Shown: piece after piece, positions 1-5,748 of the stretch
How positions within the stretch are numbered: the stretch's first letter is position 1
Layout: each line of letters starts with the position of its first letter
Origin: Pseudomonadota bacterium
GTDB taxonomy: Bacteria > Pseudomonadota > Gammaproteobacteria > Steroidobacterales > Steroidobacteraceae
Direction: 5' to 3'
Assembly (NCBI GenBank): GCA_021792815.1
Contig: JAJYTX010000096.1
Coordinates: 1-8,151 of the forward strand
Length of the DNA stretch: 8,151 bases
Made by a program: the position numbers and the translations under genes
Notes under the pieces: model-generated
The model's input: only the letters and a program-made list of their open reading frames with translations
Told to the model about the DNA's origin: nothing
Database searches by the model: none

Positions 1-2
1 AT

Positions 3-1100
3 CTGCCCAACAACAACATACTGGCGCCGCACATGCGCTCCCCGGAATATGTGCAGATTTCCACCGCCGCGGCGATGACGCTCGGGCTCATGCCGGGGCG
101 GATGCATCGCTGCGCGTGCACCCGCTGTCTCAACCTGCTGTTGACCTACCCGGAAGGCTGCCGCGCCAACTGTGCCTACTGCGGGCTGGCGCGTCACCGC
201 GAGGCTGATCGCGACTATGCCGATCGCAACTTCATCCGGGTCGACTGGCCGGCGGTCCCGGTGCAGCAGCTGGTCGAGACCGTGGCCCGTGACGGCGCCG
301 CCAGCGTCTTTCACCGCATGTGCATCTCGATGATCACCCATCCGCGCTCCGATGCCGACACGGTGGCCGTGCTGCGCGCATGGACGCGGCGCATCGATCC
401 TGCGGCCGTGCCGGTCTCGATCCTGTCCAATCCGACCACGATGAGCCGCGCGGATGTGGTGCGGCTCAAGGAACTGGGCGCCGACATATTCACGGTGGCG
501 CTCGATGCGGCCACGGCGCCGATCTTCGAGCGCACGCGCGGCAAGGGCGTGCAGTCGCCTCACAAGTGGAGCAAGTACTGGGAAATCCTGCACGCCGCGC
601 GCGAGGTATTCGGGCCGGGAAAATTCGGCGCGCACATCATCATCGGCATGGGCGAGACGGAGTTCGAGGCGCTCTCGCTCGTGCAGCAGCTGGTCGAGCT
701 CGGTGGCCACAGCCACCTGTTCTGCTTCTTTCCCGAGAAGGGTTCGCTGATGGATCATCTGCCGGCGACGCCGCGGGATCAGTGGCGGCGGGTGCAGCTG
801 GCGCGCTATCTGATGGACTACGCGTCGGTACGGCTCGAGCAGATGCGGTTCGACGGGCAGGGCCGCGTCGTCGATTTCGGTCTGCCGAGGCCGGAACTCG
901 AGCGCATCATCGATGCCGGCGTGGCCTTCCGCACTTCGGGCTGTCCGGGCAAGTTCCGCGATGACGTGTCGGCGTGTGACCGGCCGTACGGCGATTCGCC
1001 GCCGAGCGACATTGCGAGTTACCCGTTCGCGCCGAACCGCGCGGATCTGCGCCGGATTCGCCGCCAGCTCGCGATTCCAGTGGTGCGGGAGGAGGCGTGA
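3..1100 (+). CDS. Radical SAM lipoyl synthase component, LipS1/LipS2 family (5' end outside or uncertain)
   Basis: Probable radical SAM enzyme that inserts sulfur into protein-bound octanoyl groups, one half of a LipS1/LipS2 lipoyl synthase pair. Numbering from the first in-window ATG (33), the canonical C-x3-C-x2-C SAM cluster motif is at Cys43/47/50 in the context CRANCAYCGLAR. A second cysteine group, C-x-C-x2-C (Cys27/29/32), lies just before it. Near the C-terminus are an RTSGC segment (Cys304) and Cys315 followed by RPYGD. These could bind an auxiliary Fe-S cluster, as in lipoyl synthases; that is inference. The frame stays open to the left edge (LPNNNILAPH precedes Met33) and no ribosome binding site precedes position 33, so the true start is probably upstream. 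The end overlaps the ligase gene by 4 bp (GTGA), suggesting translational coupling. Family members are often annotated biotin synthase-like; the ligase neighbour argues for lipoate. I cannot tell LipS1 from LipS2 with certainty. Confidence 0.82.
   Translation: MPNNNILAPHMRSPEYVQISTAAAMTLGLMPGRMHRCACTRCLNLLLTYPEGCRANCAYCGLARHREADRDYADRNFIRVDWPAVPVQQLVETVARDGAASVFHRMCISMITHPRSDADTVAVLRAWTRRIDPAAVPVSILSNPTTMSRADVVRLKELGADIFTVALDAATAPIFERTRGKGVQSPHKWSKYWEILHAAREVFGPGKFGAHIIIGMGETEFEALSLVQQLVELGGHSHLFCFFPEKGSLMDHLPATPRDQWRRVQLARYLMDYASVRLEQMRFDGQGRVVDFGLPRPELERIIDAGVAFRTSGCPGKFRDDVSACDRPYGDSPPSDIASYPFAPNRADLRRIRRQLAIPVVREEA
1087..1095 (+). promoter_or_regulatory. Ribosome binding site supporting the GTG start of the ligase
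   Basis: A strong purine-rich Shine-Dalgarno stretch (GGGAGGAGG) lies inside the last codons of the radical SAM gene, directly before the GTG at 1097. It supports GTG as the ligase start. The spacing is short (4 bases from GGGAGG to GTG), as is common at overlapping coupled genes. Confidence 0.6.
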
Positions 1101-2176
1101 GCAGCCGGTTGCAGGTGTTTGATGCCGGTCTGCAGGCAGGGCGGTTCAACATTGCGCTCGATCAGGCCATGCTCGAGCTGCATCAGGCGGGCGCGATTCC
1201 CGACTCGCTGCGTTTCATCCATTTCCGGCCGAGCGCGCTCATCGGTCGGCACCAGTCGCTCAGCGCCGAACTCGACCGCGACTATTGCCGTCGCCAGGGC
1301 ATCCAGACCGGCCGGCGCATCAGCGGCGGCGGCGCCATCTACCTCGATCCCGGCCAACTCGGCTGGGCGCTGGTGTTCGGCCGCGCTACGCTCGGCAATG
1401 CCTCGCTGAGCGAAGTGGCCCGGCTGGTGTGCGAGGCGGCCGCCGCCGGGCTGAGCCGCCTCGGGGTGGCGGCCCGCTTCCGGCCGCGCAACGATATCGA
1501 GGTCGAGGGCCGCAAGATCAGCGGCACCGGCGGATTCTTCGACGGCAACACGCTGTTGTACCAGGGAACGGTGCTCGTCGATTTCGATGCCGAGGCGATG
1601 CTGGGCGCGCTGCGCGTGCCGCGCGCAAAGATCGTCCGGCACGGCATCGAATCGGCCGCGCAGCGGGTGGTGAGCCTGCGCGAGCTGCTCGGATCCCGCG
1701 CGCCGGCTCTCGAGCAGGTGCAGCAGGCGTTGCTCGAGGGATTTCAGCAGCGGCTGGGCTTTTCATTTCAGCCGGCAACGCCAGGGCAGGTCGCGTCCGT
1801 GACCGAGAAGGGACGGGAGCTTCACGCGGCGCAGATCGGCCGCGAGGAGTTCGTCGCCGAGATCGATGACGTGGCGCAGAGTGGCGTTTCGATGGGAAGC
1901 AGCACGGGCGAGGGCGGTACGATCACGGCCTACCTGCGCCGCGAGGGTCACGCCGGGCGGCGGATCGGCCAGGTGCTGCTCACCGGGGACTTTTTCGTGG
2001 CGCCGCCCCGTCTGGTGTTTGATCTGGAGAGCCGCCTGCGGGGCGCGGAGGTCGAGTCCGCCGGTGAAACGGTCGAACGGTTCTTCGCGGAGCGTCCGGT
2101 CGCGACGCTGTCGGTGGGCGCGGCCGATTTCCGGCGCGCGATCGAGGCGGCGCTGGCTGCACCGGCGGCGGGCTGA
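1097..2176 (+). CDS. slpl(AB): Lipoate:protein ligase, sLpl(AB) type
   Basis: A 359-residue lipoate/octanoate:protein ligase. It activates the acid with ATP and transfers it to a lysine of a lipoyl-domain protein; in sHdr loci the target is LbpA rather than a dehydrogenase E2. The N-terminal catalytic domain shows the acid/ATP-binding motif RRISGGGAIYLD (residues 73-84) and NDIEVEGRKISGTGG, where Lys140 is the expected catalytic lysine of the family. A C-terminal LplB-like accessory domain follows from about residue 255, with the typical GDFFVAPP segment near 297-304 and an FF-rich helix after it. So both A and B parts are fused, as in sLpl(AB). GTG start at 1097, overlapping the upstream stop (GTGA), with a strong Shine-Dalgarno. 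The pairing with a LipS-type radical SAM gene and with shdr genes favours the sulfur-oxidation-specific ligase over housekeeping LplA. The ligase assignment is firm; the sLpl(AB) subtype rests partly on context. Confidence 0.88.
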   Translation: MSSRLQVFDAGLQAGRFNIALDQAMLELHQAGAIPDSLRFIHFRPSALIGRHQSLSAELDRDYCRRQGIQTGRRISGGGAIYLDPGQLGWALVFGRATLGNASLSEVARLVCEAAAAGLSRLGVAARFRPRNDIEVEGRKISGTGGFFDGNTLLYQGTVLVDFDAEAMLGALRVPRAKIVRHGIESAAQRVVSLRELLGSRAPALEQVQQALLEGFQQRLGFSFQPATPGQVASVTEKGRELHAAQIGREEFVAEIDDVAQSGVSMGSSTGEGGTITAYLRREGHAGRRIGQVLLTGDFFVAPPRLVFDLESRLRGAEVESAGETVERFFAERPVATLSVGAADFRRAIEAALAAPAAG

Positions 2177-2359
2177 GCCGGATCATGCGCGAACCGTGTC
2201 AGGTCCGGCTGGCCGCCCGGCGACTGCTGCCGCGCGTGCCACGCTGCGCAGCCCTCGACGCGGGCTCGCGCGGGCCCTCACGCCGGGCGCGTCCGCGCTC
2301 AATGCTGCGCCCGGCCGTGCCGCGTGTGCGCACCTGCTGAAGGTATCAGGGGATCAACC
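2177..2359. other. GC-rich intergenic gap between ligase and amidotransferase-like gene
   Basis: These 183 bases are the longest gap between genes here, in a cluster where most genes overlap or nearly abut. The composition is very GC-rich, with several short GC-only inverted repeats of the sort expected by chance at this composition. I see no convincing sigma70 promoter, no hairpin with a T run and no credible gene. A 51-codon frame (2185-2340) encodes an arginine-rich peptide without recognisable features and has no good ribosome binding site. Confidence 0.4.
2348..2353 (+). promoter_or_regulatory. Ribosome binding site deciding the start at 2360
   Basis: AGGGGA lies 6 bases before the GTG at 2360. 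This favours that codon over the in-frame GTG at 2324, which would add 12 residues (including the protein's only cysteine) and has no comparable upstream sequence. Confidence 0.55.
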
Positions 2360-3076
2360 GTGGCGGATGTCAGCAAAACGCTCGCTGTCGTGCAGCACAC
2401 CTCGGCCGAGTATCTCGGTCTCATCGAGGATCACCTCGAGGGGCGTCGGATCCGCTTCCGTTACTTCCGGCCGTTCGTCGCGGGCGGCCGTCTGCCCCGG
2501 ATCGCTGAGACCGTCGACGGACTGGTGCTGCTCGGCGGCGGTCCGTGGGGCATCGCGCCGGGGCCGGCCCGGCTGGCGTCGCTCGAGGCGGAAAGGGGGC
2601 TCGCCGCGGCGGCGCTCGCCGCCGGAACGCCGCTCATCGGGTTCGGGCTCGGCGCGCAGATCCTGGCGCTCGCCGCCGGTGGTCTCGCCACACAGGCGCC
2701 GCTCGGGTTCGAAGTGGCCGTCGCGAGCCGGACGGAGCCGGCCCTGGGCGGACTGTTGCCATCGAGCTTCCCGCTGGTGCGCTACGGGCGCGATGCGGTG
2801 TCGCTGCCGCCCGCAGCCCGGGTGCTGGCGCGCGACGCCCGGGGCGACTGGGCGCTGTTCCAGCTCGGCGAGCGCGCCTTCGGCTTCGCGGCGCATCCGG
2901 GCATCAAGTCGGCGATCATCGAGGATCTGATCATGGAGTTTCCGGACGCGCCGCCGCAGACCGCTTCGCCACTGGCTGAGCTGCGCGCGGCGCAGGCCGC
3001 GATCGAGGCGGCGCTCGTGCCCATCATGGCCGGGCTGATCGGCGTGCTGCGACTGATGCCGCAGGGGCGCGGGTAA
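2360..3076 (+). CDS. Class I glutamine amidotransferase-like protein lacking the catalytic cysteine
   Basis: A 238-residue protein with the fold signature of class I (GMP synthase-like) glutamine amidotransferases, a family known to accompany sHdr/lipoate loci. The segment DGLVLLGGGPWGI (about 53-65) matches the oxyanion-side GG-P region. PLIGFGLGAQILA (about 91-103) matches the nucleophile elbow, normally G-x-C-x-G-x-Q. Here the nucleophile position is Gly96. The later His-Pro-Glu becomes H179-P180-G181, so the His is kept and the Glu lost. With the GTG start at 2360, chosen for its Shine-Dalgarno, the protein has no cysteine at all. Glutamine hydrolysis by the usual mechanism therefore looks impossible, and a binding, scaffold or altered catalytic role is more likely. 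A hydrophobic helix-like stretch ends the protein (about 215-233). It follows the ligase after a 183-bp gap and precedes a promoter. The fold assignment is good; the function is unknown. Confidence 0.75.
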   Translation: MADVSKTLAVVQHTSAEYLGLIEDHLEGRRIRFRYFRPFVAGGRLPRIAETVDGLVLLGGGPWGIAPGPARLASLEAERGLAAAALAAGTPLIGFGLGAQILALAAGGLATQAPLGFEVAVASRTEPALGGLLPSSFPLVRYGRDAVSLPPAARVLARDARGDWALFQLGERAFGFAAHPGIKSAIIEDLIMEFPDAPPQTASPLAELRAAQAAIEAALVPIMAGLIGVLRLMPQGRG

Positions 3077-3079
3077 AGC

Positions 3080-3093
3080 TTGACGATTGTCAA
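3080..3093. promoter_or_regulatory. Perfect inverted repeat over the -35, possible operator
   Basis: TTGAC (3080-3084) and GTCAA (3089-3093) are perfect reverse complements separated by GATT. The repeat covers the candidate -35 element. No T run follows, so it is a poor terminator for the upstream gene, and an operator is the better reading. The -35 consensus itself makes up one arm, so chance palindromy cannot be excluded. Confidence 0.35.
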
Positions 3094-3109
3094 TAAAGTA
3101 GGATATTAG
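3080..3109 (+). promoter_or_regulatory. Putative sigma70-like promoter of the dsrE3C-shdr operon
   Basis: A -35 candidate TTGACG (3080-3085) matches the consensus at five of six bases. Two overlapping -10 candidates follow: GATATT (3102-3107, spacer 16) and TATTAG (3104-3109, spacer 18), each matching four of six. It sits in the one AT-rich stretch of the window, just after the amidotransferase-like gene and before the shdr block. Transcription would begin near 3112-3116, downstream of the GTG at 3109, which supports translation starting at 3175. Confidence 0.5.
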
Positions 3110-3121
3110 TGCCAGCTAATA
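3104..3121. promoter_or_regulatory. Perfect inverted repeat over the -10/start region, possible operator
   Basis: TATTAG (3104-3109) and CTAATA (3116-3121) are perfect reverse complements around a 6-base spacer. The site overlaps the candidate -10 and likely transcription start, the usual place for a repressor such as an ArsR-type winged-helix regulator. Regulators of that type (sHdrR, SoxR) control sHdr loci in Hyphomicrobium; linking this site to one of them is inference. Confidence 0.42.
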
Positions 3122-3174
3122 GGGGTGTGGCGGGTCCGTTCCACAACACGCTGGCGTTCTCGGGACCGAAACAC

Positions 3175-3552
3175 ATGGCATCGAAGCTGATCATCGTGAT
3201 GGCCAACACCGATCCGCGCAACGGCGAGGAGCTCGGCGCGCCGATCTTCCAGGCGACGGTGGCGGCGGCCATGGATTTCGAGGTCGAGGTGGTATGCACC
3301 GCGACGGCCGGGCGGCTGCTGAGGAAGGGTGTCGCCGAACGGCTGTTCGTCAAGAGCGGCTCGCCGAAGTCGGTACTCGATTTCATCAGGGACGCCTGCG
3401 AGGCGGGCGTGAAGTTCTGGTGCTGCTCGCCCAATCTCGAGCTGTTCGACATGAAACAGGAGGACCTGATCCCGGAGTGCAGCGGCGTCGTCGGCGGCGC
3501 CTATCTGATCGAACGCGTCATGGACGACGACTACAAAGTGCTCAGCTACTGA
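3175..3552 (+). CDS. dsrE3C: DsrE3C-like sulfur carrier/sulfurtransferase
   Basis: A 125-residue cytoplasmic DsrE/DsrF-like protein that probably carries sulfane sulfur as a persulfide and exchanges it with TusA to feed the sHdr complex. Its sequence fits the DsrE3 group: an N-terminal strand KLIIVMANTDP (4-14), a helix with PIFQATVAAAMDF, and the sulfur-binding loop KFWCCSPNLEL with adjacent Cys83 and Cys84. Other cysteines are Cys41, Cys75 and Cys102. To my recollection the characterised Hyphomicrobium DsrE3C also has its functional pair at 83/84, which would support the chosen start. I chose the ATG at 3175 because an upstream in-frame GTG (3109) lies inside the promoter/palindrome region and would add a non-family N-terminus. 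The ribosome binding site is weak (GGGA, 9 bases away). It is the first gene after the promoter and is 19 bases from shdrC1, as in known dsrE3C-shdr clusters. Confidence 0.85.
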   Translation: MASKLIIVMANTDPRNGEELGAPIFQATVAAAMDFEVEVVCTATAGRLLRKGVAERLFVKSGSPKSVLDFIRDACEAGVKFWCCSPNLELFDMKQEDLIPECSGVVGGAYLIERVMDDDYKVLSY

Positions 3553-3571
3553 ACACGGCGGGTATCGCGCG

Positions 3572-4318
3572 GTGGCACACCAGCAGACCAGCAGGGTACA
3601 GCAGCACATCGGCGATCCGGTCTCGGCGGACGCGCCGCTCGAGCGCGCGAAGCTCGAGGAAGTCTTCCGCGACATCCAGTCGGATCTGCGCTTCGATCAC
3701 CAGCTGAACGGCTGCCTGAACTGCGGCATCTGCACCGCAACCTGCCCGTCGGCGCATTATTACGATTTCAGCCCGCGCGAGATCGTGCAGCTGCTGTGGA
3801 CGGAGAACCTCGAAGGCATCTACGACGCCATGCAGGAGAAGATCTGGGCGTGTGCGCAGTGCTACACCTGCGCCGCGCGCTGTCCTTTCGGCAACTCCCC
3901 GGGCGGCCTGGTGATGCTGATGCGGGAAGTGGCGATCAAGCACGGCATGGAGTCGGCGAAGAACGTGCTGCGCCCGTTCAGCCGCGTGATGCTCAAGCTC
4001 ATCTCCACCGGCAATCAGCTCTCTCCGGACATGATCAGCCGGGAGGCCTTTCCGGACTGGGGTCCTGACATTTCCAAGGTGAGCGCGCCGCTCGATACGC
4101 TGCGCAAGGCGATCCCGGTGCCTACCCTGCATACCACCAAGACGGCCTGGGAGGTCAATCTCAAGACTTCGGTGGAGCTGTACACGATCTGGGAAGAGAC
4201 CGGGGTGATCGACAGTCTGAAGGCCGTCGATCCGAATCTCTTCGACGTGATCCAGGACATCATGGATGAGCGGCGCGATGAGTATTCCGAGTGGCAGCAG
4301 GAGCAGGAGCAGGACTGA
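3572..4318 (+). CDS. shdrC1: sHdrC1, ferredoxin-like [4Fe-4S] subunit
   Basis: A 248-residue HdrC-like electron-transfer subunit of the sulfur-oxidising heterodisulfide-reductase-like complex. It has two complete C-x2-C-x2-C-x3-C-P motifs, at Cys48/51/54/58 (CLNCGICTATCP) and Cys94/97/100/104 (CAQCYTCAARCP), enough for two [4Fe-4S] clusters. Between them is the HdrC-typical FSPREIVQLLW segment. No membrane segments are seen, in keeping with a cytoplasmic complex. The C-terminal part (about 125-248) has no cysteine and ends in a very acidic, Gln-rich tail. The start is a GTG with a weak ribosome binding site; no other start codon appears in frame until well into the second cluster region, so GTG is preferred. 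It lies 19 bases after dsrE3C and is followed by shdrB1 and shdrA, the order of canonical shdrC1B1A loci. That order, with the lipoate genes, separates it from methanogen-type HdrC. Confidence 0.9.
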   Translation: MAHQQTSRVQQHIGDPVSADAPLERAKLEEVFRDIQSDLRFDHQLNGCLNCGICTATCPSAHYYDFSPREIVQLLWTENLEGIYDAMQEKIWACAQCYTCAARCPFGNSPGGLVMLMREVAIKHGMESAKNVLRPFSRVMLKLISTGNQLSPDMISREAFPDWGPDISKVSAPLDTLRKAIPVPTLHTTKTAWEVNLKTSVELYTIWEETGVIDSLKAVDPNLFDVIQDIMDERRDEYSEWQQEQEQD

Positions 4319-4337
4319 TTGATCCGGGTCATTTTCC

Positions 4338-4352
4338 GGGGCCTGCCGCCCC
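4338..4352 (+). other. GC hairpin in the shdrC1-shdrB1 spacer
   Basis: GGGGC (4338-4342) and GCCCC (4348-4352) form a perfect 5-bp stem around a 5-base loop, within the 59-base spacer. No T run follows, so it is not a typical terminator. It could affect mRNA stability or set subunit ratios. At this GC content a stem this short may be chance. Confidence 0.22.
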
Positions 4353-4364
4353 ATCCTGGCTTTC

Positions 4365-4370
4365 GGAGGT
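4365..4370 (+). promoter_or_regulatory. Strong ribosome binding site of shdrB1
   Basis: GGAGGT, 7 bases before the ATG at 4378, is the best Shine-Dalgarno in the window. It fixes the start of shdrB1 and excludes the 29-codon upstream extension, which would overlap the end of shdrC1. Confidence 0.75.
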
Positions 4371-4377
4371 GTCGATC

Positions 4378-5748
4378 ATGACATTGGACGAACAGACACC
4401 CGGGCAGCGCCTGACCGGTCACGGCCCGGAATGGCGCAGCGCCCGGCTAGCGCCCGAGGACGCCCAGACCGCGACCGCCTGGGTGGAGCAGGTGATCAGC
4501 CGTCGCTCGATGCTGACCGGAAAGGATCGGGTGGCCGACGTCCGCGACGCCATGTGGCAGCTGGAGAAGGACGGCGAGATCGTGGTGCACCGCGTCACCG
4601 AGCAGCACAAGCCGGTGGTGGTGCGCACCCTGTACGGCTGGGAGAAGAAGATCCCGACAGTGCGGCTGTGGCATCACAAGTCCTGCGGTCAGTGCGGCAA
4701 CATTCCCGGATACCCCGCCTCGCTCCTGTGGCTGATGAACCGGCTCGGCACCGAGTATCTCGACGAGACCGACCAGACCTCGTGCACCGCCTGGAATTAC
4801 CACGGCTCGGGAATCGGCAACATCGAGAGCCTGGCCGCGGTATTCCTGCGCAATTTCCACCAGGCCTACGTCGCCGGCCTGTCTCAGGGGCTGGCGCCGG
4901 GGCATTACTTTCCGCTGGTGCACTGCGGCACCTCGTTCGGCAACTACAAGGAGGTGCGCGGTTACCTGCTGCAGTCGGCGAAGCTTCGCGAGCGGGTGCG
5001 CATGATTCTCGGCAAACTCGGGCGGCTCGTCGACGGCAAGCTGCTCATACCCGAGGAGATCGTGCACTACTCCGAGTGGCTGCACGTGGTGCGCGAGCAG
5101 GTGAAGCAACTGCAGACGCTCGATTGCAGTGGCATCCGCGCCACCATCCATCCGGCCTGTCACGTGTACAAGATGGTGCCCGAGGATGTCATTTATGACG
5201 ACAGCGTGCTCGATGGCAACCGCGTCGCCGTTTCCACGGGCATCATGCAGACCCTCGGCACCGAGGTCATCGACTACAAGACGTGGTATGACTGCTGCGG
5301 TTTCGGGTTCCGCCACATCATCTCGGAGCGCGAGTTCACCCGCTCGTTCGCCATCGACCGCAAGATCCGCGTGGCCGTGGAGGAGGCGCGCGCCGACGTG
5401 ATGATCGGCCATGATACCGGCTGCATCACCACGCTCGACAAGAATCAGTGGATCAGCAAGGCCGACGGCCGGCCGGTGAGCCTGCCGGTGCTGGCCGACT
5501 GCCAGTTCGCGGCGCTGGTCTGCGGCGCCCATCCCTACAAGATCGTGCAGTCGCATTGGCATGCCTCGCCGACGGAGGACCTGATGGACAAGCTCGGCAT
5601 CGACTGGCGGGCGCGCAAGGCGGAGTTCGAGGAGTACCTGCGGGAGGTCGCCGCCGGGCGGCCGGAGAATCTGTACGACCCGCGCAGCAAGATCACCTCC
5701 GGTCCGGGCTTCAAGCCGCCGGGGCTCCCGGCGGGACGGCCGGAATGA
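4378..5748 (+). CDS. shdrB1: sHdrB1, CCG-domain subunit
   Basis: A 456-residue HdrB-like subunit of the sHdr complex, expected to hold the Fe-S site where the sulfur substrate is handled. An N-terminal stretch of about 100 residues precedes the first cysteines. The first CCG-like half has Cys103 and Cys106 (SCGQCGN), Cys136 (S-C where family motifs have C-C) and Cys183 (CGTS where C-x2-C is usual). The second half has Cys261 (HPACH), the full Cys306-Cys307-Gly and Cys349 in DTGC, so the first Cys of the C-x2-C is replaced by Asp346. The five-cysteine pattern for a noncubane cluster is therefore complete in neither half, and cluster type or number probably differs from methanogen HdrB. Reduced motifs are reported for sHdrB1 relative to sHdrB2 (from memory). 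The start has an excellent ribosome binding site. The stop overlaps the shdrA start (ATGA), indicating coupled translation. Confidence 0.9.
   Translation: MTLDEQTPGQRLTGHGPEWRSARLAPEDAQTATAWVEQVISRRSMLTGKDRVADVRDAMWQLEKDGEIVVHRVTEQHKPVVVRTLYGWEKKIPTVRLWHHKSCGQCGNIPGYPASLLWLMNRLGTEYLDETDQTSCTAWNYHGSGIGNIESLAAVFLRNFHQAYVAGLSQGLAPGHYFPLVHCGTSFGNYKEVRGYLLQSAKLRERVRMILGKLGRLVDGKLLIPEEIVHYSEWLHVVREQVKQLQTLDCSGIRATIHPACHVYKMVPEDVIYDDSVLDGNRVAVSTGIMQTLGTEVIDYKTWYDCCGFGFRHIISEREFTRSFAIDRKIRVAVEEARADVMIGHDTGCITTLDKNQWISKADGRPVSLPVLADCQFAALVCGAHPYKIVQSHWHASPTEDLMDKLGIDWRARKAEFEEYLREVAAGRPENLYDPRSKITSGPGFKPPGLPAGRPE

Noticed and set aside
2185..2340. A 51-codon frame in the gap after the ligase
   Set aside because: It encodes an Arg/Pro-rich peptide with no recognisable motif and has no good ribosome binding site. 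GC-rich DNA gives many such open frames.
1866..2930. A 354-codon + strand frame crossing the ligase, the gap and the amidotransferase-like gene
   Set aside because: It is an Arg/Ser-rich translation overlapping two well-supported genes in another frame. No family features are seen.
3077..3100. The 3080-3093 inverted repeat as a terminator of the upstream gene
   Set aside because: The stem is only 5 bp, AT-containing, and not followed by a T run. The overlap with a -35 element fits a regulatory site better.
3109..3174. GTG at 3109 as the start of the DsrE-like gene
   Set aside because: It lies in the candidate -10/palindrome, has no Shine-Dalgarno, and would add 22 residues not typical of DsrE proteins.
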